Assembly: GCF_008329965.1 (NCBI RefSeq)
Contig: NZ_CP036150.1
Coordinates: forward strand, 124,001 to 188,000
DNA from: Oceanispirochaeta crateris
GTDB taxonomy: Bacteria; Spirochaetota; Spirochaetia; DSM-2461
Reading direction: 5' to 3'
Length of the DNA: 64,000 nt
Shown here: positions 34,951 to 43,280 of the stretch, piece after piece
Position numbering within the stretch: the first letter of the stretch is position 1
Layout of the letters: every line of letters starts with the position of its first letter
Made by a program: the position numbers and the translations under genes
Notes under the pieces: model-generated
The model's input: only the letters and a program-made list of their open reading frames with translations
Told to the model about the DNA's origin: nothing
Databases searched by the model: none

Positions 34951-36794
34951 AAAAAGAACCACAGGAAATAAATACACCCATATTGGTTCCAGGGCCCGGT
35001 GCCGGTGGTCCTGGAGCGCATTTTGCCAAACCAAAAGAAAAGGCCAAAGACAGCAGGGAAACCTTAAAAAAATTATGGGCTTATCTCAAAGCGGATACAT
35101 TGGGAATACTTCTGGTGCTGTGTATCGTTCTCATAACGACAGCCTTGAATATTGCCGGACCCTATCTCATGAAGTATGCCATCGATCATTACATAACCAC
35201 GGGGATTAATCTTTCCGGTCTTGCTAGGATACTTCTTGCCATGGTGGTTATATACTCCTTTGCCGCCTTATTCACCTTTGTGCAGCAGTGGATCATGATT
35301 GCGGTCTCCCAAAAAGCCATAAAAGCCCTAAGACGGGATATTTTTCACAAGTTTCAGACCTTGACCATACACTTTTTTGACACAAGATCCGCAGGTGAAC
35401 TGATGAGCCGGGTCACAAACGATATTGATAATATCAGTAATACCGTGTCCAATAGCTTTTTAGAAATTGTTTCTGCTGTACTTACCATTGGGGCAGTAGC
35501 GGTGGTTATGCTTGCCATCAACTGGCAATTGGCCCTCATCTGTATCTGTGTGATTCCTCTGGTGATCATTCTGACTAAACGGGTCGGTCATCATACAAGA
35601 AAGGGCTTCCGGGACAAGCAAAAACATCTGGGTGATTTGAATGGGATCATTGAAGAGAGTATTTCGGGACAAAGAGTTGTTAAGGCCTTTACCAAAGAGA
35701 GTGAACTGCTAAGGGATTTCTCCAAGAAGAATGTGCTTTTGAAGAACGCTTCCAACAAAGCCAATATTTCATCGGGCCTGATGGGCCCACTCATGAATAT
35801 GATGAACAATCTGAACTATGGAATCACCACCTTTGCCGGTAGTGTCCTCGCCATTCATGGATTAGTTTCTGTGGGTACCATTGCCGCTTTTTTGAACTAT
35901 ACAAAGCAATTTTCAAGACCCCTCAATCAGATAGCACAGCTTTATACCACCATTCAATCGGCCCTGGCTGGAGCCGAAAGAGTTTTCGCCATCCTGGAAG
36001 AGGAACCAGAGTTTGAAGACGATGAGAATTCTCTCTCCCTGAAGGACCTTAAGGGAGAAGTTGTTTTTCAAGACCTTCACTTTGGCTATTTGTCCGATGT
36101 ACCCATCATTAAAGGAATCGAAATTCATGCTCAGCCGGGGCAGACCATTGCTCTTGTGGGACCAACCGGAGCGGGAAAGACCACCATGATCAATCTTCTA
36201 GCTCGTTTTTATGACTTCCATAAGGGAAGCATTACCATTGATGGATTGGATATTCGCAGCATCAAAAAGAGAGACCTCAGAAGCAAGCTGGGGATTGTTT
36301 TGCAGGAAACGTTTCTCTTTTCCGACACGGTCAAGGAAAATATCCGCTATGGCCGACTGGATGCTACAGATGAGGAGATCATCACAGCGTCCAAACTGGC
36401 GAATGCCCATCAGTTTATTCATCGTATGCCCCAGGGGTACGATACCCTGGTATCCGAAGACGGGGCTAATTTAAGTCAGGGACAGAAGCAGCTCATTGCC
36501 ATTGCCCGGGCAATACTCTCAGAGCCTTCAATCCTTGTTTTGGATGAAGCCACATCCAGTGTAGACACCCGCACAGAGATTCAGATCCAAAAGGGCATGC
36601 TCAGGCTGATGGAAGGCAGAACCAGTTTTGTCATAGCCCACCGTTTGAGTACCATTAAAAATGCCGATCAAATTCTGGTCATGGATGGAGGTCGGATTGT
36701 TGAAAGGGGCAGCCACAAGGAGTTAATGAGTGCCCAGGGATTCTATTACAAGCTCTATCATAGTCAGTTTGGTTCTCAGGCTATGACCGGATAG
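34947..36794 (+). CDS. ABC exporter half-transporter, canonical ATPase (BmrD/LmrD-like)
   Basis: A 615-residue partner of the preceding gene. A ~50-residue polar N-terminal tail (VPGPGAGGPGAHFAKPKEKAK) leads to six helices and an ATPase with Walker A GPTGAGKTT, signature LSQGQKQLIAIA and Walker B ILVLDEATSSVD with the normal glutamate, plus the switch HRLSTIKNAD. LSQGQ replaces LSGGQ, which is common in this subunit class. Together the two genes make one complete heterodimeric exporter with one active and one impaired ATP site. Confidence 0.92.
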   Translation: MKKEPQEINTPILVPGPGAGGPGAHFAKPKEKAKDSRETLKKLWAYLKADTLGILLVLCIVLITTALNIAGPYLMKYAIDHYITTGINLSGLARILLAMVVIYSFAALFTFVQQWIMIAVSQKAIKALRRDIFHKFQTLTIHFFDTRSAGELMSRVTNDIDNISNTVSNSFLEIVSAVLTIGAVAVVMLAINWQLALICICVIPLVIILTKRVGHHTRKGFRDKQKHLGDLNGIIEESISGQRVVKAFTKESELLRDFSKKNVLLKNASNKANISSGLMGPLMNMMNNLNYGITTFAGSVLAIHGLVSVGTIAAFLNYTKQFSRPLNQIAQLYTTIQSALAGAERVFAILEEEPEFEDDENSLSLKDLKGEVVFQDLHFGYLSDVPIIKGIEIHAQPGQTIALVGPTGAGKTTMINLLARFYDFHKGSITIDGLDIRSIKKRDLRSKLGIVLQETFLFSDTVKENIRYGRLDATDEEIITASKLANAHQFIHRMPQGYDTLVSEDGANLSQGQKQLIAIARAILSEPSILVLDEATSSVDTRTEIQIQKGMLRLMEGRTSFVIAHRLSTIKNADQILVMDGGRIVERGSHKELMSAQGFYYKLYHSQFGSQAMTG

Positions 36795-36864
36795 TGATAA
36801 ATTACTCCTGCATGAAGGACCGAACACTTTTGATGAATTTCCAATTCTGATAAACTGCAATATA

Positions 36865-37665
36865 ATGATTAATTTGAACGATGCTCAGGCTTTCCTGAGA
36901 GACATTATTAAAGAAGCCGGTGCACTGACTCTTCAGTACCGTGAGAATATCAAGACTCTCCGGGTAGAACAGAAAGGAACAGACAAAGATCTGGTCACAG
37001 AGGCCGATCAGGCCGTGGAATCCATGTTGAGACAGCGGATTTTGGAGCGCTACCCCGATCATGCGATCCTGGGAGAGGAGGAAGGTGAGTCGGGTGCACA
37101 TGCCTGCCGCTGGATCATCGACCCCATAGACGGGACGATTTCCTATCTTCACGGGCAGTATCAATACTCCGTATCCATAGCTCTGGAAGTCAATGGTCAC
37201 TTAGAACTGGCTGCTGTGTTGGCACCCGCCCTGGATGATCTGTATACAGCCAGGAGAGGGCAGGGCGCCTTTCTCAATGGCGTACAAATGAGGGTATCAA
37301 ACACAACAGTTCTGGGTGATGGGGTTCTCTCTACGGGTTTTGCCTGTATTCGTGCGGGCTTGAGTGAAACAAATCTGCCCCTCTTTTGCAGTATGATGCC
37401 CCGAATCAGAGATATCCGCAGAGGAGGTTCGGCCGCCTTAGACCTCTGTATGGTCGCGTCAGGTCAGTTGGACGGCTATTGGGAAAAGCATATCAATTTG
37501 TACGATATTGCCGCCGGGATGCTGATTCTGAAAGAAGCGGGAGGCCGGGTTTCCGATTACAGAGGAGGAGATGACTTTCTTCCCCAAGAGATCCTTGGCA
37601 CAAATGGTCTGATTCATAGAGAATGCATGGATGTGATCAAATCCTTTATCAAAACGGAGACCTAG
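36865..37665 (+). CDS. Inositol monophosphatase family phosphatase
   Basis: A 266-residue Mg-dependent sugar phosphatase of the SuhB/IMPase family. The metal site is present as GEEEGES, then WIIDPIDGTISYLHG (usually DPLDGTTNF) and LYDIAAGMLILKEAGG near the C-terminus. The TISYLHG sequence after the aspartates departs from the TTNFVHG of true inositol phosphatases, so substrate could be another sugar or nucleotide phosphate. There is no good ribosome site. It overlaps the convergent EcfA/EcfT-type gene by four bases. Confidence 0.88.
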   Translation: MINLNDAQAFLRDIIKEAGALTLQYRENIKTLRVEQKGTDKDLVTEADQAVESMLRQRILERYPDHAILGEEEGESGAHACRWIIDPIDGTISYLHGQYQYSVSIALEVNGHLELAAVLAPALDDLYTARRGQGAFLNGVQMRVSNTTVLGDGVLSTGFACIRAGLSETNLPLFCSMMPRIRDIRRGGSAALDLCMVASGQLDGYWEKHINLYDIAAGMLILKEAGGRVSDYRGGDDFLPQEILGTNGLIHRECMDVIKSFIKTET

Positions 37666-38585
37666 AGCCCTAGAAGAGCCCTCCAGCACTGATGTTCCAT
37701 GACAATCAAAAATATCAAAATAAACCCTGTGAGAAGAGGCAGGAATAGATCTGTTTTTTTGAAATAGACATCCTTTAAATAGGTCCGTTTCTCCTTATAT
37801 CCAAAGGCTCTGCATTCCAGGGCATCGGCTGTGACCTCGGCTTTTCTGATGCCGTTTACCAGGATCGTGAAGACATAGCGCTGCCAGAGTTTAAAGCGAT
37901 GGGCCAGACCGGACCCCGTGGTTCGTCCCCTTATGGAGTGGGCTGCCTTGACGGCTTCAGCAATGAAATCATCCAGTTCCCGTGTGACCAGGAGAATGGT
38001 TATCCCTTCATTTCGCAATTTCAGAATCAATTCATGAACTTGCCGGGTCGCCGCAGGGTCCAGGTTAGCCGTGGGTTCATCCAGGATGATCAATCTTGGT
38101 TTCATGGCCAGAACTGCAGCCAGTCCTAATTTCTGAATCTGACCTCCCGATAGATTCCATACGAGGTTGTGTCTGTACTCTTTGATGCCTGCCATGTCCA
38201 GAAGTTCTTCCACACTCTGGTGAATCTCTTCCTTTTCAAATAACAGGTTTTCAGGACCGAAGGCAATTTCATCTTCTACGGAAAGGGTGGCAAACATGGA
38301 TTCCGGATTCTGGAATACATAACCAACTTTACAGGCCAGATCTTTCATTTGAGTATCAGCTGTGGCCTTTCCCTCAATCAGAACTGTTCCTTCCAGTATT
38401 CCTCCCATCAGCTGGGGAGTCCTTCCATTGAAAAGATCGCAGAGAGTCGATTTACCGCTTCCGCCGGGGCCAACCAGAATATTAAAACTGCCCTGTTCCA
38501 GATTGAAGCTTATATCCTTTAGAACGGGTTCACTCTGTTCATCGTATCGATAGAAAACATTTTTGAATTCGACAGAATTGGGCAT
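37662..38585 (-). CDS. Chimeric ECF transporter gene: EcfA ATPase joined to the C-terminus of EcfT
   Basis: A 308-residue hybrid. Residues 1 to about 210 are an ECF/YkoD-type ATPase: Walker A GPGGSGKST, VGYVFQNPESMF, signature LSGGQIQKLGLAAVL, Walker B LIILDEPTANLD. At ITILLVTRELDDFIAEA the sequence changes directly into the end of an EcfT membrane subunit (VKAAHSIRG, then LVNGIRKAEVTADALECRAFGYKEKRTYL), followed by one helix. The rest of the ATPase, any second ATPase and the front of EcfT are missing, as after an in-frame deletion. The start is ATG 38585 with AGGAGA; the frame upstream to 38819 lies antisense in the S-component gene. Likely nonfunctional as a transporter motor. Confidence 0.8.
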   Translation of the reverse strand: MPNSVEFKNVFYRYDEQSEPVLKDISFNLEQGSFNILVGPGGSGKSTLCDLFNGRTPQLMGGILEGTVLIEGKATADTQMKDLACKVGYVFQNPESMFATLSVEDEIAFGPENLLFEKEEIHQSVEELLDMAGIKEYRHNLVWNLSGGQIQKLGLAAVLAMKPRLIILDEPTANLDPAATRQVHELILKLRNEGITILLVTRELDDFIAEAVKAAHSIRGRTTGSGLAHRFKLWQRYVFTILVNGIRKAEVTADALECRAFGYKEKRTYLKDVYFKKTDLFLPLLTGFILIFLIVMEHQCWRALLGL

Positions 38586-38653
38586 GCTGTTTCTCTCCTG
38601 AGAAAAATTACAGGGCTGAATTATATAAAATATTTCCGCCCTGCTTGGTGATC

Positions 38654-39295
38654 TTATTTTTTCCGGGATGATCGGATCAAACCGGTTTTGGCCAGACGGG
38701 ATGCCAGTGCATAGCCAAGGACACCGCTGAAAATGGCTCCTGAGATCGTATTCACGGGAACAGACATCCAGACATCTCTTGAATACGCGGGGTCCCATCC
38801 GAAGAATACGGAACTCCAAAGAGTCCCAAACTGTGATGCCGCTGCTCCGGCCATGATGTCGGTGATGAGGCCAAACCTTGAGTAACTGACACAGATTAAA
38901 ACCGCTTCGATGGCGAGTCCCTGAGAGATCCCCCAGCCTAGAGTTCCGATTCCTGCCGCATTTCCAAGAAGAACTTCTGTTGACGCTTCAATCAATCCGA
39001 ACATCAAGGCTATTCCGGGTTTCCGGACAATGAAGACTGCCAGAATATAGGCCCACATGAACATTCCCTGAATCAGTGCACCACCCAGTGGTCCCAGGGA
39101 TGTGTTTGCCAGGTACCAGATATTCCCGACACCTGTGTTGATCACACCGGCAATGGCGGCCAAAACGGCAACGATTACCAGATTTTGTGTGGAATAGCCG
39201 CCTTTTTCCTTGTCGACCTTATTCTTGTCTGTAAAACGGGCAATGAGACCCAGCAGGACAACAATAAGCACATTAAAGATAGTGTAAAATGTCAT
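38654..39295 (-). CDS. ECF transporter S component, YkoE-like
   Basis: A 213-residue membrane protein with about six helices. NLVIVAVLAAIAGVINTGVGNIWYLA, then LGPLGGALIQGMFMWAYILAVFIVRKPG and ALMFGLIEASTEVLLGN match the YkoE family (PF09819), the substrate-binding component of a thiamin/hydroxymethylpyrimidine-type ECF transporter. AAGGAGAAGG precedes the ATG. It follows the MtmB-like gene by 50 bases and precedes the chimeric EcfA/EcfT gene by 68. With its own motor damaged, it may borrow the EcfAA'-EcfT module at 47660-49922. I see no TPP riboswitch upstream. Confidence 0.82.
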   Translation of the reverse strand: MTFYTIFNVLIVVLLGLIARFTDKNKVDKEKGGYSTQNLVIVAVLAAIAGVINTGVGNIWYLANTSLGPLGGALIQGMFMWAYILAVFIVRKPGIALMFGLIEASTEVLLGNAAGIGTLGWGISQGLAIEAVLICVSYSRFGLITDIMAGAAASQFGTLWSSVFFGWDPAYSRDVWMSVPVNTISGAIFSGVLGYALASRLAKTGLIRSSRKK

Positions 39296-39345
39296 AATTC
39301 CTTCTCCTTGAACAATATAATCCGGTATGAAATACCAGTGGATAC

Positions 39346-40716
39346 CTAGAGCTTGATTCCCATATCTATTAGATCCTTCTTCACCATTTCATAGAGAGAC
39401 AGCCATTCCGGCCTTGGCTGGACTGTGAGTAGGTCATAGGCCTCTTCGATGGATTTTCCGGGATTGCCTCCCTCTGTTTCAAAAATATGTTCATATTTAT
39501 GAAGCAGTAACTGAATGATGCGGTTTCCTTCCAGAAGAGACATATTCTGTCTGGTGACTGCATGGGCCACTTCAGCCATGAGACGGACTTCAAGACCGGT
39601 TCCATGAGGCTTGCTGCCATCGGCAGAACCCACTCCTTCAAGATGTCCTCCGCTCAGGGATATGGCAATTGTATTGGCGGTAACTTCATAGAGCAGTTCC
39701 TTGGTGAGAGCCCCGCTCTTTGGATAGATATCGCAGACAATAACCGCAGGAGCATTCCTGGCAAAAGCCTGACACACTATGCTCTGAAGCCACATACAGC
39801 CGCGGGCTGAGGTGGCAACATAACGGATATGGATAGGATGGCAAAGATGGTAATCGGCCAGGCAGACGATATTGGCTGCCAGAAAGGAGGCTACCTGTAC
39901 AACAGCTGCCCCTGGAGCATCTCCTGCCAGTCCTCCCACCATCACCGTTGCCAGGGAGGCATTAGCCATTCCGTAGAAAAGAGAGTTAGCCGCTCTAAGC
40001 ATATTTCCCTGATCGATCATCAATTCGTTAAACATGGCTACCAGGTGAGAGTCACAGGGACGTAGCAGGTCGGGATGGGTCGCTGCCAAATCTCCAATTT
40101 CGGTCACGCTGCTCTCGGCGGCGAGCATTCCAAGACCGGGGCGTCCGACCTCTTCCCTGACCTGTCTCAGGTAGGATAATTCACGTCTGGAGGCTATGAG
40201 TTCACTCAGTTCACCTGAGACGACGTTCACGCCATCCACATCTACCAGGGAGCCACAGGTGATAAGATCAACGAGTGGTTCCTGAGCCCAGCTTTTAACA
40301 GAGGCTTTGAATATCCTTTCTGGTGTGGGAACCCCCGGGTTCCCGGCCCATATGGTGGGAGGGGTGGTATCCAGGATTTTCCGGGGTAGGAGAATGCAGG
40401 CATCTTTTCCTTCGCCCATACTCAGAGGTCTATCCATCTTATGAATACCTTCAAGAATTTCCTGTTCCGAGAGTTCTATGATGCGGCCTTTGTTCAGGGC
40501 ATAGACCCCTATGTCCAGGATGAGTTCCTTTCCGGCAGCAAAGACTCTGTCCGCCAGATCTGGATGATCGGGAGTTATGACTTGATCGTCCCAGGCAAGT
40601 TCGTATTTTTCTACCAGAGCTTGAACTTTTTCGATGATTCTAAAGTCCCAGTCTTCTTTGGAAAGTGTCTGACCCGTTCGGGCGCGTTCAGAAATGTCTA
40701 GGTAATTGTGTATCAT
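39346..40716 (-). CDS. Monomethylamine methyltransferase (MtmB)-family protein without pyrrolysine
   Basis: A 456-residue protein colinear with methanogen MtmB (458 residues), the corrinoid-dependent enzyme that moves the methyl of monomethylamine to a corrinoid protein. Shared landmarks run throughout: the N-terminal DWDFRIIEKVQAL, LILDIGVYALNKGRII, VGRPGLGM, HPDLLRPCDSH then FNELMID, CHPIHIRYVATSARG, and GTGLEVRLMAEVAHAV near the end. The frame has no in-frame TAG; at the place of MtmB pyrrolysine 202 (GRPGMGV-Pyl-GPETS) it has Leu198 in GRPGLGMLAAESS. It may be a non-Pyl methyltransferase acting on another methylated substrate, as MtgB relates to MttB. AAGGGG precedes the ATG; first gene of an operon with YkoE. 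Confidence 0.85.
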   Translation of the reverse strand: MIHNYLDISERARTGQTLSKEDWDFRIIEKVQALVEKYELAWDDQVITPDHPDLADRVFAAGKELILDIGVYALNKGRIIELSEQEILEGIHKMDRPLSMGEGKDACILLPRKILDTTPPTIWAGNPGVPTPERIFKASVKSWAQEPLVDLITCGSLVDVDGVNVVSGELSELIASRRELSYLRQVREEVGRPGLGMLAAESSVTEIGDLAATHPDLLRPCDSHLVAMFNELMIDQGNMLRAANSLFYGMANASLATVMVGGLAGDAPGAAVVQVASFLAANIVCLADYHLCHPIHIRYVATSARGCMWLQSIVCQAFARNAPAVIVCDIYPKSGALTKELLYEVTANTIAISLSGGHLEGVGSADGSKPHGTGLEVRLMAEVAHAVTRQNMSLLEGNRIIQLLLHKYEHIFETEGGNPGKSIEEAYDLLTVQPRPEWLSLYEMVKKDLIDMGIKL

Positions 40717-40965
40717 TGTGATTCCCCTTATGGATAAAAAGGTTCACTCAAAAACAAATGTGATAAATATTTGATGGACTGTGGCTGAGAGTAAAAGACC
40801 TGTAAATCCCGCACAGAAACTCAAAACATTATCTTCGTGTTTTTAAGTTTATTGCGCGACCCCGATACCATTTGGTATGTACAGGCTTCCCGTCCTCAAT
40901 GTCTGCGCTCGGAATTTTCAATTCAGTATTATAGGGCCAGAGGATGTCTGACCTTTCAAGTATAA
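40717..40965 (-). ncRNA. Long structured 5' leader of the mtmB-like operon (candidate cis-regulatory RNA)
   Basis: The 359 bases between the methyltransferase genes hold no ORF. On the minus strand a promoter-like TTATAC box (40965-40960) would start an RNA of about 230 bases before the mtmB-like ATG. Its middle forms a stem GCGC(A)GAC (40908-40901) / GTCGCGC (40860-40854), seven pairs with one bulge, enclosing an inner hairpin ATACCA-AA-TGGTAT and the segment GGACGGGAAGCC. It matches no riboswitch class I know (checked against TPP, cobalamin, glycine, THF, GEMM, SAM consensus from memory). Bases 40966-41075 are AT-rich with nothing else seen. Confidence 0.4.
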
Positions 40966-41075
40966 TAACCAAAAAAAATAAAAAAACACAATAATCCTGA
41001 TTGGATTCTTAGGAAATGAGGCGTTGAAAGGTACTTTTGAATTAAATACCTACGAAAATGTAGGATTATGAAGGG

Positions 41076-41825
41076 TTAGATTTTTCTGGCAATGTAGAAA
41101 ACATATCCGTAATAATCTTTATATTTCTTAAAAAGATCTATCTCATGCTGCTCCTCTTTGACCAGATCTTCGGCATTTTTATCTTCTTGATGCCGCTTGA
41201 GAAAATCCGGAATACGGGAGAGCATGGGGGTGTAATAATTATCAAGCCAGCTGTTTTCTGATATTGTAAAATTGCCCACCAGTTCATAGCCACAGTTTTT
41301 GAGCTGATCTTTCTTAACTTCCAGGGAGTGCATTTCAGAATAAGTACCAGACCAGAATTGTTCCAATTCGGGTGGTCTATCCTCTTTTAACCATGTGATC
41401 TCGGATACGGCAATGTATCCCCCGGGTTTTAGGAATTTTCTCCATGCCAGAAGTCCCTTTTGGAATCCCATGTTGTAAATGGCGCCTTCCGACCAGATGA
41501 GGTCCAGCGATTCTTCCTCAAAAGGCAGATCATCCATGGAACACTGAAGTGTATTGATTCTCTCTTTATACCCTTCTTCTTCAGCATATTCCTTTACTTT
41601 CTCCAGGAATTCCGGAAAAAGATCGACCGCAATGATTTTTCCCCTGGTCAATCGGGCCAGCTCCAGAGTCTGTGCTCCGCTTCCGCATCCTATGTCTGCT
41701 ATTTTCAAATCCTCTGATAGGTTCAGATTCGTCAGTTTCAGGGCTTTTCCTGTTTCTTCAGAACTTCCGGGCCCGAGGCGCAGGGCTCCCTTGTGAAGGT
41801 CAATTATCAGTTCTAAATCATCCAT
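41076..41825 (-). CDS. Class I SAM-dependent methyltransferase
   Basis: A 249-residue cytoplasmic methyltransferase. The SAM loop is ADIGCGSGAQTLELA, motif II VDLFPEFLEKVKEYAEE, and LDLIWSEGAIYNMGF then LKPGGYIAVSEITWL complete the Rossmann core; the C-terminal ~90 residues are a substrate lid. It resembles small-molecule methyltransferases of the UbiE/arsenite-methyltransferase broad group without the cysteine set of the latter. The gene is alone, with no neighbour clearly linked; substrate unknown. GAGGAG lies 11 bases before the ATG. Confidence 0.87.
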   Translation of the reverse strand: MDDLELIIDLHKGALRLGPGSSEETGKALKLTNLNLSEDLKIADIGCGSGAQTLELARLTRGKIIAVDLFPEFLEKVKEYAEEEGYKERINTLQCSMDDLPFEEESLDLIWSEGAIYNMGFQKGLLAWRKFLKPGGYIAVSEITWLKEDRPPELEQFWSGTYSEMHSLEVKKDQLKNCGYELVGNFTISENSWLDNYYTPMLSRIPDFLKRHQEDKNAEDLVKEEQHEIDLFKKYKDYYGYVFYIARKI

Positions 41826-42087
41826 GTTCGTTTCAGACTCCTCAGCTTATTGAATTCTGATCATTTTTGCTCGCAAGTCAGATGGCGTACATAGCAGAAT
41901 CAGTTCTAATTCTTCCTATCCTCAAAGGGTAGTTTATGGTGTTTCCTTCTTAAAAAATACTCATTTTACTGGAGAATGGAAAGAATTATATGTTTTTACA
42001 ATATTAGGATATTCTGGGAAACCGAGGCATTCTATGCTTGAAATTTTTATTTCAAGGCCTGTCATATCTGGGACGGGAGGCCTGAAG

Positions 42088-42681
42088 TTATACTGGTTTT
42101 AGTTTCTGCATGTAATCTTTTATTTTTTCCAATTTCTTCTCCTGTTTTCCCCTAGGACTTTCCATGGAACCAAATTCAAAAAACTTCACTTTTTTAATAC
42201 CCACAAAATTAAAAATTGCCTTTTTCATCAAAACCTTATGGGCATTCCTCAATACCAGGGCAGGATAGCCCTTTGGTCCTTTCATTGTGGAAACGCAGAT
42301 TACCCGCTTTCCCTTTAAGAGACCTTCGGGTAGGATTTTTCCTTCCGTCTGTTTATAAGCGAAACCCGATGACAGGACCTTATCAAAAAAACCCATCAAC
42401 ATGGCGGGAGGACGACCCCACCATAAGGGATAGATCAGTAGGATGGTATCAGCTCTTTGAATCATTTTTCTATAGGATTCAAGTTCTGGGTCTTTAGACA
42501 TACTTCGTCTTCTTTTTTCATCGTTGAAGACAAGAGCCGGGTTGAAATTCTCTTTGTAGAGATCCAAAACTTCAACACTGTCTGAGCCCATATTAGAGGA
42601 CAATCCCTCCATTGCCGAATTCAAAAAGCTTCTGTTCAGACTTTCTGGAGCAGGGTGGGTAAAGATGATGAGTGTCTTCAT
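42088..42681 (-). CDS. NAD(P)H:quinone oxidoreductase-like flavoprotein (MdaB/KefF/NQO family)
   Basis: A 197-residue flavodoxin-fold enzyme that transfers two electrons from NAD(P)H to quinones or similar electrophiles. The FMN/FAD-binding start KTLIIFTHPAPESLNRSFLNSA, the loop ADTILLIYPLWWGRPPAMLMGFFDKVL, and the FAYKQTEGKILPEGLLKGKR segment are diagnostic. AAGGAAG precedes the ATG. It is divergent from a MarR regulator, with a palindrome lying on its promoter, so it is probably induced by a quinone or other electrophile sensed by MarR. A small hairpin CTTGAAAT-TTTT-ATTTCAAG lies after it at 42037-42056. Confidence 0.9.
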   Translation of the reverse strand: MKTLIIFTHPAPESLNRSFLNSAMEGLSSNMGSDSVEVLDLYKENFNPALVFNDEKRRRSMSKDPELESYRKMIQRADTILLIYPLWWGRPPAMLMGFFDKVLSSGFAYKQTEGKILPEGLLKGKRVICVSTMKGPKGYPALVLRNAHKVLMKKAIFNFVGIKKVKFFEFGSMESPRGKQEKKLEKIKDYMQKLKPV

Positions 42682-42697
42682 TTGTCTTCCTTGTTAG

Positions 42698-42739
42698 TTA
42701 TCATATGATAAATATATGAAAGGGTATTATAGTTGTCAA
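42698..42739 (-). promoter_or_regulatory. Promoter of the NQO-like gene with TTATCATATGATAA operator
   Basis: Minus strand TTGACA (42739-42734), 17 bases, TATATT (42716-42711). A 14-bp perfect palindrome TTATCATATGATAA (42711-42698) begins at the last base of the -10 and covers the start of transcription. A MarR dimer bound here would block the NQO-like gene; the divergent marR is the obvious candidate. Confidence 0.75.
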
Positions 42740-42824
42740 TAGATAAGTATTTAAAGATAATAATTGTATAAACTTGCATTTGAATATTGTATTTGGGAAG
42801 GTTGGAGGGTAATCTGGTTCCATT

Positions 42825-43262
42825 ATGACCGAAGATGATGTATTTCGAAGGGTTGTCGCCTTTATATCCAATATCCACTCCATTGAGTCCGATCTGGCAC
42901 AGCTGATCCAGGACCAGGAACTCACCCCTTTGCAGCAGAATATACTGAGAATCCTCTACTTTTCGGGTCCTAAGAACCTGAGTTCTCTCAGTCAGTGTAT
43001 GAATATGAACCTTCCAAACAGCAGCCGTGAGGTTAAGCGCCTGAGTGAAGCCGATCTGATTTTAAAAGGGTCTTCACCCTTTGATAAGCGTGTTACCCAG
43101 TTGACTCTCACTGATTCTGGTAAAAGAAAGGTCGAAGAAGGGCTGAAATTGATGAAAGAGAGCCTTTTTTCATCCTCGGGGGAATGGACTCCCCATCGAA
43201 TAGAACGTGTCCTCACCAGTTTGACCATACTGGAAAATGAACTTTTTCCTTCTCATCATTAA
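42825..43262 (+). CDS. MarR-family regulator
   Basis: A 145-residue winged-helix regulator: LTPLQQNILRILYFSGPKNLSSLSQCMNMNLPNSSREVKRLSEADLI, then SPFDKRVTQLTLTDSGKRKVEEG, where the DKR wing is characteristic. It has a single cysteine in the recognition region (SQCMN), which could act as an oxidation switch as in OhrR-type MarR proteins, though that is speculative. Divergent from the NQO-like gene and followed 19 bases later by an alcohol dehydrogenase on the same strand, so it likely governs both. Confidence 0.87.
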   Translation: MTEDDVFRRVVAFISNIHSIESDLAQLIQDQELTPLQQNILRILYFSGPKNLSSLSQCMNMNLPNSSREVKRLSEADLILKGSSPFDKRVTQLTLTDSGKRKVEEGLKLMKESLFSSSGEWTPHRIERVLTSLTILENELFPSHH

Positions 43263-43280
43263 TTCAAGGAGTCACCCTAT

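Noticed and set aside
38586-38819. N-terminal extension of the chimeric EcfA/EcfT gene to 38819
   Set aside because: The extension overlaps the S-component gene out of frame, has no ECF character, and AGGAGA supports ATG 38585.
39346-40716. In-frame amber codon for pyrrolysine in the mtmB-like gene
   Set aside because: The frame is open for all 456 codons to its stop and the Pyl-equivalent position is a leucine codon.
40785-40790. CTGAGA on the plus strand as part of a TPP riboswitch
   Set aside because: Wrong strand for the mtmB-like operon, and the other TPP conserved segments are absent.
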